Assembly: GCA_964408455.1 (NCBI GenBank)
Contig: CAYOZN010000019.1
Span: 40,556 to 104,555, forward strand
Direction: 5' to 3'
Origin: CAYOZN01 sp964408455
GTDB lineage: Bacteria; Planctomycetota; Phycisphaerae; UBA1845; UTPLA1
Length of the DNA stretch: 64,000 nt
In this document: positions 9,627 to 18,239 of the stretch, one piece after another
Numbering within the stretch: the first letter of the stretch is position 1
How the letters are laid out: every line of letters begins with the position of its first letter
The notes under the pieces: model-generated
What the model saw: the letters and a program-made list of their open reading frames with translations, nothing else
The model's database searches: none
Told to the model about the DNA's origin: nothing
Program-made: the position numbers and the translations under genes

Positions 9627-10196
9627 ATTTACCGCGGCTGTAAATGCGACCGGCGCAACGGCAAATTCGGGCGGCCCGAGAACATGCGGCGGACGGCCGG
9701 AACGCGGGTCGCCAACCTCCGTCAGGGCTAGGAATTAGCGCTGCTTCGGGGTATACTGGAGCGAATTAGGTCCGATCCCGCGCCAGGATTGTCGGACAGA
9801 TGGTCTATCTCTAGGATGAAAACGGCCCCGTTGGCGGCGGGTCTTTTCATTCGGGAGAAAAAGTCGGTGCACAGTTCGGCCCGACGCGAAGTCCAGGCGC
9901 AAAAGATCAGGTTCCTAATCCCCGCAGCCGCCAGCGCTTGTGTTCGTTTGGCGAAAGACATTATGGCACGCACGGTGGGGCAAGGTTCTGTGCTGCAATT
10001 CGCGCGGCACCGGTTAATGAGCTTCACCTCTCAGGTTTGAAAGGGCATGCCGGAGCCAGTTTGCTCCCGGCATCCATGACGACTCCGTGAGCATTCGCAT
10101 GACGCCGGCATTACCCGCGCGCATGCGGTTGGATATCTGATCGAGGCAAGCCTGTTTCCTGCTGCGGCGCTTGCGCCGTTCCAGGGAGGATGAGAC
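9627..10196. other. 570-base intergenic region with hairpins
   Basis: No convincing gene is present; an 83-codon frame at 9789-10040 has no ribosome binding site and no protein-like composition. The region contains a terminator-like hairpin (9816-9850) and a second hairpin without a U-tail at 10047-10073 (ATGCCGGAGC against GCTCCCGGCAT). A TATACT hexamer at 9752-9757 could be a -10 element. The M6-like peptidase gene starts downstream after GGGAGGATGAGAC, where GGGAGG lies about seven bases before its ATG. Confidence 0.4.
9816..9850 (+). terminator. Possible terminator after the radical SAM gene
   Basis: ATGAAAACGGCCC (9816-9828) pairs with GGGTCTTTTCAT (9839-9850), allowing one bulge and one G-T pair. 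A TTTT run lies within the right arm. It is about 190 bases after the stop codon, so the assignment is uncertain. Confidence 0.35.
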
Positions 10197-13100
10197 ATGA
10201 CGTTTCCAGCATCCATCTTCACCGGTACTCGCCGGCGGTGTTCAGTTTTTACACTTGCGGTCTTCATGGCCGGGCTCATTGCGGCTGAAGCCCAGGCGCA
10301 GGAGCGCAAGTTCGTCGTCATGCTGGCCGTACCCATCAAGTCCCTCCGGGCCGCGACCGGCGAGGGCAATCCGATTCCTCAGTTACCCAGCAGCGGCGAT
10401 TGCTTCGCCCATTACTTTGACGAAACCGATCCCCAGATCAATTCCTACGCCGAATACTGGGAGGAAATCTCCTACGGGCAGGTCCACGTCTCCGGTGATG
10501 TGTTCGGCTGGGTCGAAATCCCCTGGCCGGTTCTGCCGCTGGGCGACTTTGAAGTCGATGAGGGCGCGACGACCATCAGCAACCTGACGTTGCCGTTTTC
10601 CGATCTGAACGACAACGATACGTACGATCAGTTTGCCGGTGAAGCGGTCCCCGAGCAGCAGGACCAGATGATCTTCATTGACTACAATGGCGATCTTCCC
10701 GGCACCGCCACCCCCGGCTTCCCCCCCGACCAGAACTTCCGAACGCCCGGCCTGGTTGACTTCGATGCCCAGATGAATCCCGTCTGGACGCCGGGCGAGC
10801 GCTTCCGCGATCTCGACGAAGACGGCCGCTATGACGCATTGCTCGAATCCACCATGGACGGATGGGCCACGCCGCGCCAGGGCACGACCATCCCGGCCTG
10901 CAACAACAACGGCATCATCTCCGGCGAAGAAATCTGCGAAATGGCGGAGCCGCCGCTGGACGGCTCGTTTGGCGACAACGATGGCACGTGGGACTTTCCC
11001 GAGCCGTTCGAAGACTTTCTCCGAATTTACGATCCCACTTCGCCCAATCCCAACGATCGCTGGATCGTGCTCGACCCCAGCCCGAATAACCTGTTCGAAG
11101 GCGATGCATTGACCGTTGGCTCGCGCGTCTGGGCCGAGGAATACATCCGCCGCAACTATCCCGGCGATGCCGATGGCCTGATCGCCCGATGCGGCAACGG
11201 CATTTACGATGGTCCCGATCAATGGACCGAATCCGGCCAGGGCCGAAAGTTGCAGCAGCAGCCCGGCAACGCCCGGTTTGCGGGACTCGGCAGCAAGCGC
11301 ACCCCGCAGCCGGACGAGCCAAGTCCGCTGATTCTGCCGTTGAGCTATCCGCGATGGAGCTACGCCACGTGGTGGAGTGCCTACTGGGCAGACAAGCACC
11401 AGCAGGCCCAGATGGAAGCGCCGCCCCTTCCAGATCCGCCGGCCTGGCCGCCGGTACAGAATGCTGCCGGCGGTGGTTTTGCCGGCAACATCCCCAACAT
11501 GCGCTTCTTTGATCCCGAGGATCCTTCTCTCGGCGAGCTCAACAATCCCGACGATCTGCGCACCTTCCTTCCAAACGTCGGCGGTACCTTGGCGCGCACC
11601 GGCATCCGCTGCTTCGACGGCGCCGTGAATCAGCCTTCCGAGCGGCCCGAACCGTCGGAGACCGGTCGCTGCTGCTTTACTGACGGCGGCCTCCAGTGTG
11701 TGGATGGCGTGTCGTTCCTGGAATGTCGAGATGTCTTTGAGGGCATCTGGGGCGAGAACGAGTCCTGCGAGGATCCGATTGATCCGGGCTGCGCAACACC
11801 GCCCGGCGACGTTCCGTTGTGCTTCCAGGATCCGGAAAATGTGCCGCCATTGGATGAGGACCCGGACGCGTCGCTCTGCGGCTCGTGGCCGGTGCCCCCC
11901 TCCGCGGCCGGCGGCCATCTCGGCACTTATGACGGCTTCGAATGTGAACAGTGTTTCGTCACTATCACGTTGTGTGTCGATCCTGCGTCGCTTGGCGATG
12001 GATCAATCGACTTCCGCAACAGCGGCGCCGATCAGACATACCTTCAGAAGCCGGTCCTGCCCGACGAGCTTGATGTGGATGGCGACGGCGCGCCCGATTA
12101 TTACGACGGCGGCGCCGAGTTCGACGACTTGCCCTCCTCGCGTTACCACGCCCAGGGCATCCTGTCCGGCCTTGGCGGCGGAGGCGATCTGCTGTTCGGC
12201 GAAGTCACGTCCATTCGCGATTTCGAACTTGAAGAAGGCGAGGAAATGCTCGTTTACATGGGCGATGACGTCGGCACCGGCGATCCGAGCGGTGCGGGCG
12301 GGCCCGACGACGTGATTCCCGCCGGCGGTCCGCTGGCGTTCCGCGTCCATGGCGCAAATGGTTACGACGGCGGTAACGTGTTGACGATCGAGTGGCTCAC
12401 CTGGCGAAGGGACGAGCCCACCAGCCCGGCCATGAAGCGCGACTTCAACCTCGACGGTCTGTTGGACCTGGGCGAAATCCGCGATCTGGGCACCGAAAAC
12501 TACGCCATCGACCTTGATGGCGGCACGCCCAATGACGGCGGCCCGCAGGGCAGCACCTATCCGTTCAACCGCCGCCGAATTCTCGAAGACACGGTGGCGG
12601 CATTGGATCCGTCGGTTGACTGGGATCCGGTCGTCAGCAAGGTAGCGCAAAAGATCACTGCCCAGCTTGAGGGCATTGGCGCCCTGGGTAACTTCCTCGC
12701 CGGCGTAGATCTGCCGACGGCTGACGTTGTCGGTGTCGATGGCGTCAGCGGACTGAGCAACGTTATCGCCGAGAACATCGGCTTCACCGACGTCCGCGGG
12801 GCCGATGCCACCATTCTCGACGTCGGCACCGATGACGCGCGGCCGGCACTTTTCGCGGTTGACGCGGCCACGGGCTCGCTGCTCCTGGTCGACTTTTTGA
12901 ATGCGGGCCCCTGCGGCGGCGACTGCCCCTGCGCTAATGGTGGGGCGAGCAACTGCTGCAGCGCTCACGGCACGGGCGGTTGCGACGATGCCGGCTGTCA
13001 GACCTGCGTCTGCGGTGAAGATCCGTTCTGCTGCGATGTGGAATGGGACGGGCTCTGCGTGGGGCTCACGTCCACCGGCGTCCAGGTGCTCGGTGTGAAC

Positions 13101-16100
13101 GGCGATTTGACGAACGTCCGCGGTCTTGCGTTCGATTTCTTCCAGAACCGCCTCTTCGGCGTCACGCTCGACGACGATCGCCTGGTGTCGATCGACCCGG
13201 CCAACGGGGCCACGACCGACATCGGCACGGGGGTCGGCTTCTCACAGATCGAGGGTCTGGGCTACGATCCCAATCTCGACGTGTTGTACGGAGCGGATGC
13301 CAACACCAACCAGCTCATTCGCATCAATGTAACCACCGGTGTCGGAACGGCAGTCGGCCCGTTCGGCCAGCCATTCAACGACATCCGCGGTCTGTCCTTC
13401 GATATTGGCTCAAACATCCTCTACGGCACCAACATCGGCAGCACGGCCACGCTGGTGACGATCAACACGAACACGGGCAAGGCCAGCCCCGTGGTCGTCA
13501 ACTTCCTGTTCTCCACGGTCCTGTTGCCGAGCGGGCTGTATCAGGACGGTCTTGCTCCCGGCGGTCGCGGCCTCTTCCAGTTGCCCGCGCCTGCTATGGA
13601 TCTTCCCATCAACATCTTTGAGGACACCGAGGACGGGCTTTCACCCATCTTCTTCTCCGATTTCACCACCGCCCTGGGCGGAACTGGCGAAATGGGCGAT
13701 CCGGCGAACGAGGAAACGTTCGGCAAGGAGTTGATGGCGCACGAATTCCTGCACGTCTGGGAAGGCTATCCCGACCTGTACGACTACGACGTGTACATCG
13801 GCGGCATTGAGAACCGTCCGGTCGGCGTCTGGGACATCATGGCAGGCGGCTTCGTCCATCCGTCGCCGTTCCTGAAGGAGTTTGGCACCGGCGATCCGCG
13901 GATCGGCACCGATCACGTTCCATGGATTCAGACGGCCGACTTGCGCGAACATCTCTCGCCGCTGGAAGAGTCGGAAATCACCCTTCCGGACTTTGCGTTC
14001 GAGCCTACTGATTCGGCGTTCTACTACGAGAACGAGAATAACGCCGGCGAGCGCTTCTACTTCTGGCGTCTCACGCGCAAGGATTACGACAATCCGGAGT
14101 GGATCAACTTCTCGCGCTCCCTGCCCGGCGACGGCTTCATGTTCATGCACACCGACTTCGGCGGAAACTTCGGCGGCTTTGCCGGCAACTTCGAAGGCTT
14201 CCCGCTTCAGCAGCGCATCGGTGGACACGCGGCCTACCAGATCGTGCAGGCGGACGGTCTCAAGCAGCTTGAGGATGGATCCAGCTTCGGCGATGCCGGC
14301 GATCCATTCCCCGGCACCAGCGGCCGGACGACCATGTCCGACAATGGCGCCATCAGCCCGAGCACGGCCTGGTACAACGTCGGCGGCTCCAACACGCGCA
14401 GCGGCCTGATCATGCGAAACGTGCAGACGTTTGACGAGTTCTCGCGCGTCACGTTCTTCTGGAATCCGCGTGTCCTTCCGTCGCTCGTGTTCCTCAATCC
14501 CCCGGGCGGTTTCGTCGTCGGCGGCAACTATCTCATTCGGTACGAGGCGTTCGACTTCTTCGGCGGCACGCGTATCGAGTTCTACTGGGATAAGAACACC
14601 GTCCACGGCGACGGCTTTGCGACCAATGCCGAAAAGCAGATCATTCCGCCGCCGCCGCAGGCCAATCCGGCCACCAAGCCGCCGAGCGTCGTGACGCAGA
14701 CCTTCCCGCTGCCGCTGAATCAGCTCAGCGACGGCGAGTACTTCCTCTACGCCCGCCTTATTCCGGGCACAGGTTCGGACGGATCGCCCGAGCCGGCTTT
14801 CAGTGATGTCTTTGCCGATCGCAGCAACGACGGCCGCGGCCATCTCGAAAGCGTCAGCGTGAACGTCGCACTGTCCAAGCTCGAGGCCTGGACGCTGCTG
14901 TGCGTGGACGACGCGACTGCCGGCGCCGAACTCTGGAGCGTCGAAGGCTCGCTTTCCGGCATGCAGGTCGGCCAGGCGACGACCGGGGCGCCCTTCACGA
15001 CCGATGACGGCGGCGTGACATTTACCATCGTGTCCGATGCCATCGTGGGCTCCGGCGCCGAGACATCCAACGCCGGGGGCGAGTTCGTCCTCGACGATCC
15101 CAATGCGGACTTTGATGCCACCAGCTTCCGCGAAGGTAATACCGTCCGCATACTCAATGGGCCCAATCCGGGCTTCTACACGATTCTCCAGGTTCCCGAG
15201 CGCACGCGGCTGATTCTGGGCAGCGATCCCGGAAATGCCTCCGGCATCAATTACCGCGTGCACAGCTTTGCCGACGACAACGACATCGATCCCGATCGCC
15301 TGCGGTTCCTGACCACCGGACGCACGCAGCACAGCCTGCCCATCCAGGTCCTGAATGGCCAGGTCTGCCCGCAGCTCTTCCCGGATGTGCAGGTCACCTT
15401 CGTGGACGGCGTCGACGGCACGGGCACGAATCCGAACAATCGCGTGCCGCTGCGCGTCTTCTTCGACGCGACGGGAACGCGCGACGAACTCGGCTTCCAG
15501 AACCCGAATCTGCAGTACACGTGGAACTTCGGCGATGGCACGTCCAGCAACGAAGCCCAGGTCCTCAAGACCTTCCTGACCGAGGGCAACTTCACTGTCA
15601 CGCTCACGGTGACCAACCCCAACGCGGCCATACCGCCCGCCGGTTGTCCGGCGATCATCGGCGTGGAAACGATCGACATCATCGTCAATCCGCCGGATGC
15701 CGATGAGGACGGCGTGTCCGATGCGGTCGACAACTGTCTGGGTATTTTCAATCCCGGCCAGGAGGATCCCGACAACGACGGTCTGGGCAGCGCCTGCGAC
15801 AATTGTCCGGATGACTTCAACCCCGATCAGGAAGACTTCGACAACGACGACATCGGCGATCCGTGCGATCCCGATTTCGACGGCGACGGCATTCCTGAGG
15901 AAGGCTTCCCCGGTCCATGCGTCGGCGGAAACACGGTCGCCTGCAACGACAACTGCCCGGGCATCCCCAATCCGACGCAGGCCGATCAGGATTCTGACGG
16001 CGTTGCCGATGCCTGCGACAATTGCCCGAGCCATGCCAACTCCACGCAGGCCGACGGAGACGGCGACGGCGTGGGCAATGCCTGCGACAACTGTCCGGCC

Positions 16101-16760
16101 AACTTCAATCCCGGCCAGGGCGATTCAGACGGCGACGGTCTCGGCGATACCTGCGATCTCTGCCCGTTCGCCGCGAACCCGAACCAGGAAGATTCCGATC
16201 AGGACGGCATTCCGAATGCCTGCGACAACTGCGCTGGCATTCCGAACTTCAACCAGCTTGACTTCGACAATGACGACTTCGGCGATGTCTGCGACGGTTG
16301 TCCGTCCGATCCGGGCAAGGTCCTGCCGGGAATCTGCGGCTGCGGCACGCCCGACATCGATGCAGACGGCGACGGAGAGCCCGACTGCCTGATCTTCGCT
16401 CCGCCGGTGCCCGATAGCGATGGCGACGGCACCAAGGACGATGTGGACGGCTGTCCGGACGATCCCACCAAGGTCACGCCGGGCGCCTGCGGCTGCAATG
16501 TCCCCGAGACGGACAGCGATGCCGATGGCGTTGCAGACTGCATCGACAACTGCCCCAACGTGGCCAATCCGGATCAGGCCGACAGCAACGGCAACTTCAT
16601 CGGCGACGCGTGCGACCCGACCACCGGCGGCACGGATCCCAACAACCCGCCGCCCGCCGGAAATCTCTGTCCGTTCTTCGGCGGCGTGGCATCGATGCCG
16701 TTCACGCTGCTGGGCATCGGGCTGTTGAAGCGGCGGACGCGACGCAGTCGGCGCAAGTAG
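10197..16760 (+). CDS. Giant secreted M6-like metallopeptidase with TSP3 and PKD repeats
   Basis: This is a 2187-residue product with a signal peptide (about 1-34, ending AEAQA). Residues about 38-110 resemble the start of M6 (immune inhibitor A-like) peptidases (YAEYWEEISYGQVHVSG, then GWVEIP). The zinc motif HEFLH comes only at residues 1182-1186, followed by GYPDLYD and a GVWDIMAGG motif as in M6 enzymes. In between lie a Cys-rich module (about 489-530), a longer one (about 905-955) and propeller-like repeats (about 860-1120). After the peptidase part come a PKD-like domain (about 1750-1806, containing YTWNFGDGTSS), about ten thrombospondin type 3 Ca-binding repeats (about 1834-2140), and a C-terminal hydrophobic segment followed by RRTRRSRRK. 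It is probably cell-surface or secreted; substrate unknown. The zinc motif has one residue more than the usual M6 HExxHxxGxPD spacing, so activity is not certain. Confidence 0.75.
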   Translation: MTFPASIFTGTRRRCSVFTLAVFMAGLIAAEAQAQERKFVVMLAVPIKSLRAATGEGNPIPQLPSSGDCFAHYFDETDPQINSYAEYWEEISYGQVHVSGDVFGWVEIPWPVLPLGDFEVDEGATTISNLTLPFSDLNDNDTYDQFAGEAVPEQQDQMIFIDYNGDLPGTATPGFPPDQNFRTPGLVDFDAQMNPVWTPGERFRDLDEDGRYDALLESTMDGWATPRQGTTIPACNNNGIISGEEICEMAEPPLDGSFGDNDGTWDFPEPFEDFLRIYDPTSPNPNDRWIVLDPSPNNLFEGDALTVGSRVWAEEYIRRNYPGDADGLIARCGNGIYDGPDQWTESGQGRKLQQQPGNARFAGLGSKRTPQPDEPSPLILPLSYPRWSYATWWSAYWADKHQQAQMEAPPLPDPPAWPPVQNAAGGGFAGNIPNMRFFDPEDPSLGELNNPDDLRTFLPNVGGTLARTGIRCFDGAVNQPSERPEPSETGRCCFTDGGLQCVDGVSFLECRDVFEGIWGENESCEDPIDPGCATPPGDVPLCFQDPENVPPLDEDPDASLCGSWPVPPSAAGGHLGTYDGFECEQCFVTITLCVDPASLGDGSIDFRNSGADQTYLQKPVLPDELDVDGDGAPDYYDGGAEFDDLPSSRYHAQGILSGLGGGGDLLFGEVTSIRDFELEEGEEMLVYMGDDVGTGDPSGAGGPDDVIPAGGPLAFRVHGANGYDGGNVLTIEWLTWRRDEPTSPAMKRDFNLDGLLDLGEIRDLGTENYAIDLDGGTPNDGGPQGSTYPFNRRRILEDTVAALDPSVDWDPVVSKVAQKITAQLEGIGALGNFLAGVDLPTADVVGVDGVSGLSNVIAENIGFTDVRGADATILDVGTDDARPALFAVDAATGSLLLVDFLNAGPCGGDCPCANGGASNCCSAHGTGGCDDAGCQTCVCGEDPFCCDVEWDGLCVGLTSTGVQVLGVNGDLTNVRGLAFDFFQNRLFGVTLDDDRLVSIDPANGATTDIGTGVGFSQIEGLGYDPNLDVLYGADANTNQLIRINVTTGVGTAVGPFGQPFNDIRGLSFDIGSNILYGTNIGSTATLVTINTNTGKASPVVVNFLFSTVLLPSGLYQDGLAPGGRGLFQLPAPAMDLPINIFEDTEDGLSPIFFSDFTTALGGTGEMGDPANEETFGKELMAHEFLHVWEGYPDLYDYDVYIGGIENRPVGVWDIMAGGFVHPSPFLKEFGTGDPRIGTDHVPWIQTADLREHLSPLEESEITLPDFAFEPTDSAFYYENENNAGERFYFWRLTRKDYDNPEWINFSRSLPGDGFMFMHTDFGGNFGGFAGNFEGFPLQQRIGGHAAYQIVQADGLKQLEDGSSFGDAGDPFPGTSGRTTMSDNGAISPSTAWYNVGGSNTRSGLIMRNVQTFDEFSRVTFFWNPRVLPSLVFLNPPGGFVVGGNYLIRYEAFDFFGGTRIEFYWDKNTVHGDGFATNAEKQIIPPPPQANPATKPPSVVTQTFPLPLNQLSDGEYFLYARLIPGTGSDGSPEPAFSDVFADRSNDGRGHLESVSVNVALSKLEAWTLLCVDDATAGAELWSVEGSLSGMQVGQATTGAPFTTDDGGVTFTIVSDAIVGSGAETSNAGGEFVLDDPNADFDATSFREGNTVRILNGPNPGFYTILQVPERTRLILGSDPGNASGINYRVHSFADDNDIDPDRLRFLTTGRTQHSLPIQVLNGQVCPQLFPDVQVTFVDGVDGTGTNPNNRVPLRVFFDATGTRDELGFQNPNLQYTWNFGDGTSSNEAQVLKTFLTEGNFTVTLTVTNPNAAIPPAGCPAIIGVETIDIIVNPPDADEDGVSDAVDNCLGIFNPGQEDPDNDGLGSACDNCPDDFNPDQEDFDNDDIGDPCDPDFDGDGIPEEGFPGPCVGGNTVACNDNCPGIPNPTQADQDSDGVADACDNCPSHANSTQADGDGDGVGNACDNCPANFNPGQGDSDGDGLGDTCDLCPFAANPNQEDSDQDGIPNACDNCAGIPNFNQLDFDNDDFGDVCDGCPSDPGKVLPGICGCGTPDIDADGDGEPDCLIFAPPVPDSDGDGTKDDVDGCPDDPTKVTPGACGCNVPETDSDADGVADCIDNCPNVANPDQADSNGNFIGDACDPTTGGTDPNNPPPAGNLCPFFGGVASMPFTLLGIGLLKRRTRRSRRK
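15697..16620 (+). repeat. Array of thrombospondin type 3 repeat codons
   Basis: Within the M6-like gene, about ten copies encode units of the form D-x-D-x-D-G-x-x-D-x-C-D-N-C-P-x-x-x-N-P-x-Q. The Asp residues bind calcium and the paired cysteines form disulfides in this family. The DNA copies share words such as GACAACTGTCCG, so the array is a likely site of recombination. Confidence 0.85.
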
Positions 16761-16764
16761 GGGA

Positions 16765-16820
16765 GCATGGGCGTCTCGCCCGTGTGACGCCTCGCCCGTG
16801 CGAGACGTTGTCCCCATGCT
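16765..16820. repeat. Interrupted palindrome, REP-like
   Basis: AGCATGGG and CGTCTCGC on the left are mirrored by GCGAGACG and CCATGCT on the right, around two GCCCGTG-like words. The unit could form a long imperfect stem just after the stop codon. It resembles short dispersed palindromes found after genes in many bacteria, but no second copy was seen in this window. Confidence 0.5.
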
Positions 16821-16836
16821 GAGTGAGTGACAAACC

Positions 16837-16875
16837 AACGCCGCGGGAGGTCGATGCGACCTTCCGCGGCGTTTT
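16837..16875 (+). terminator. Rho-independent terminator of the M6-like gene
   Basis: AACGCCGCGGGAGGTC (16837-16852) pairs with GACCTTCCGCGGCGTT (16858-16873), with a single G-T wobble and a 5-base loop, and runs into TTTT. It lies about 80 bases after the stop codon. Confidence 0.9.
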
Positions 16876-17121
16876 CATTGGCTTCGGCGGCCGGTCCGCG
16901 ATTCGGCGCAAGTGACGACAGACGAATTGTTTTGCGCAAGGGCCGAAACCATAAACATGTGGCTGCGCAATAGATAGCTCCTTTCAGACATTCTGGCGCC
17001 ACCTCTTTAGACGAGAGTTTATGCCAGTCCTGGCGATTTTGCTTGCGTGCCTACATATAGCAGTGTTACGCTTTTGGCATCTTCGACGTCGAAGTGGGAG
17101 TTTCCGGGTCGGCTTCCTCGC

Positions 17122-17157
17122 GTCGTTCGCGTCGTTCGCGTCGTTCGCGTCGTTCGC
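17122..17157. repeat. Four tandem copies of a 9-bp unit upstream of a secreted-protein gene
   Basis: GTCGTTCGC is repeated four times without mismatch, 32 bases before the start codon of the following gene. Copy number of such a repeat can change by slippage, so it could alter the spacing between promoter and ribosome binding site. That effect is inference. Confidence 0.9.
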
Positions 17158-17189
17158 GTCGGGCCACAATTCACGAGGAAGGATTTACC

Positions 17190-18068
17190 ATGCCCAGACA
17201 AACGGCGCGCTGGTCTCTTGCGCTATTCCTGGTGCTGCTTGTTGTGTTCGCCTGCATGCGTCCGGCGCCTCGGGCAGCGGCGTCTGCCGCCGCCAACCAA
17301 GTCCCGCCAAACGTGTTGGTTTATTGCGATGGCACGCCGGGCACCATCCTGGAAGCCGCTGCCATCGGCAACCTGGTTCAAACGCATAACGGACAATGCA
17401 CATTTGCCAGTTCGGCGCAGGAATTCGCGGTGAGACTGTCGCAGCCTGGCTGGACGTCTATTCACGTTCTTCTGAAGAAGCCGGCGTCGGAGCCGCCTTT
17501 CGCGGCGGCGCTTCGCGCGCACGCCATTGCGCATCCTGAGATCGGAATAGAGTTGTTCATCTGGAAGCCGCATTCGTGTGCGCCGGCCTCCAACGAGGCG
17601 GTCCTCGCGACAAGCGCGTTGGTTACATGGAGGGGCGATTGGACGAGTGTCACCTACGCATTGGCGCGAAGTGCGCCCGAAACAACGATGAGCGACGGGC
17701 TTAATTTTCCAACCTTCGAGGACGTTGCAGTCGACTCGCATGTATTGCTTTTCGCGTTCGAAGAGGCGCCAGATTGCGCCGACGCTGCGGGCATGTTCTT
17801 TCTTCCGCCGGTCGGCCCATGCGTTATCAGCTGCTATAACGACGTTTACGCACCCCGAATCGCCGTGTGCAATAGTGATTTCGATGCCGAGGAGACAATT
17901 TGTCAGGAATTGCATGGCCCGCCGCCGGGCGGGGGAGTGGGCGATCCGGAGGCCCTCGAAGAGTGTATTCAGCGATATACGGGTTTCTGGCAGCAATGTA
18001 GAGCGCATGCGCTTTCGAGATACAAGGACTGCGTAAAGAAGTGTTCCACTACGCAGCCGGCGCAGTAA
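17190..18068 (+). CDS. Secreted Cys-rich protein of unknown function
   Basis: The 292-residue product starts at the ATG at 17190, preceded by GAGGAAGG. The longer in-frame start would translate the upstream 9-bp repeat into an SRR run and is unlikely. Residues 1-35 are a signal sequence (ALFLVLLVVFACM, then AAASAAA). VFAC is only a weak lipobox. The middle has an alpha/beta look (VLVYCDGTPGTIL, WTSIHVLLKK) but no family I recognise. The last 90 residues hold about eight cysteines (CVISCYNDVY, CQELHG, CIQRY, CRAH, CVKKC), which suggests disulfides outside the cytoplasm. No neighbour hints at function. Confidence 0.6.
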   Translation: MPRQTARWSLALFLVLLVVFACMRPAPRAAASAAANQVPPNVLVYCDGTPGTILEAAAIGNLVQTHNGQCTFASSAQEFAVRLSQPGWTSIHVLLKKPASEPPFAAALRAHAIAHPEIGIELFIWKPHSCAPASNEAVLATSALVTWRGDWTSVTYALARSAPETTMSDGLNFPTFEDVAVDSHVLLFAFEEAPDCADAAGMFFLPPVGPCVISCYNDVYAPRIAVCNSDFDAEETICQELHGPPPGGGVGDPEALEECIQRYTGFWQQCRAHALSRYKDCVKKCSTTQPAQ

Positions 18069-18239
18069 GGCAGTCCGTTGTACGCTGGCTTGCAACCGTC
18101 CATCAAGGATTAGCGCCCGGGGGACCGGCGAGATTGAAAAAGGCTGTATTGTCGGAAATCGCTTTGTCGGAGCGAGCCAGCAAGCTGGATTGCTGCGGGG
18201 ATTACTCGGCGAGCAGGCGCGACGGCTGAATATCAGCCA

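Larger units (their letters stand above)
16761..17189. other. 429-base intergenic region with palindrome, terminator and tandem repeat
   Basis: The region follows the M6-like gene. It contains an interrupted palindrome (16765-16820), a strong terminator (16837-16875) and a 9-bp tandem repeat (17122-17157). The promoter of the next gene should lie between the terminator and the repeat. No gene is seen here. Confidence 0.6.

Noticed and set aside
9789..10040. An 83-codon frame in the gap before the M6-like gene
   Set aside because: There is no ribosome binding site, it overlaps a terminator-like hairpin, and its composition is not protein-like.
13641..16034. A 797-codon minus-strand open frame inside the M6-like gene
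   Set aside because: It mirrors the repeat-rich coding strand in GC-rich DNA; the plus strand carries clear domains and the minus product has none.
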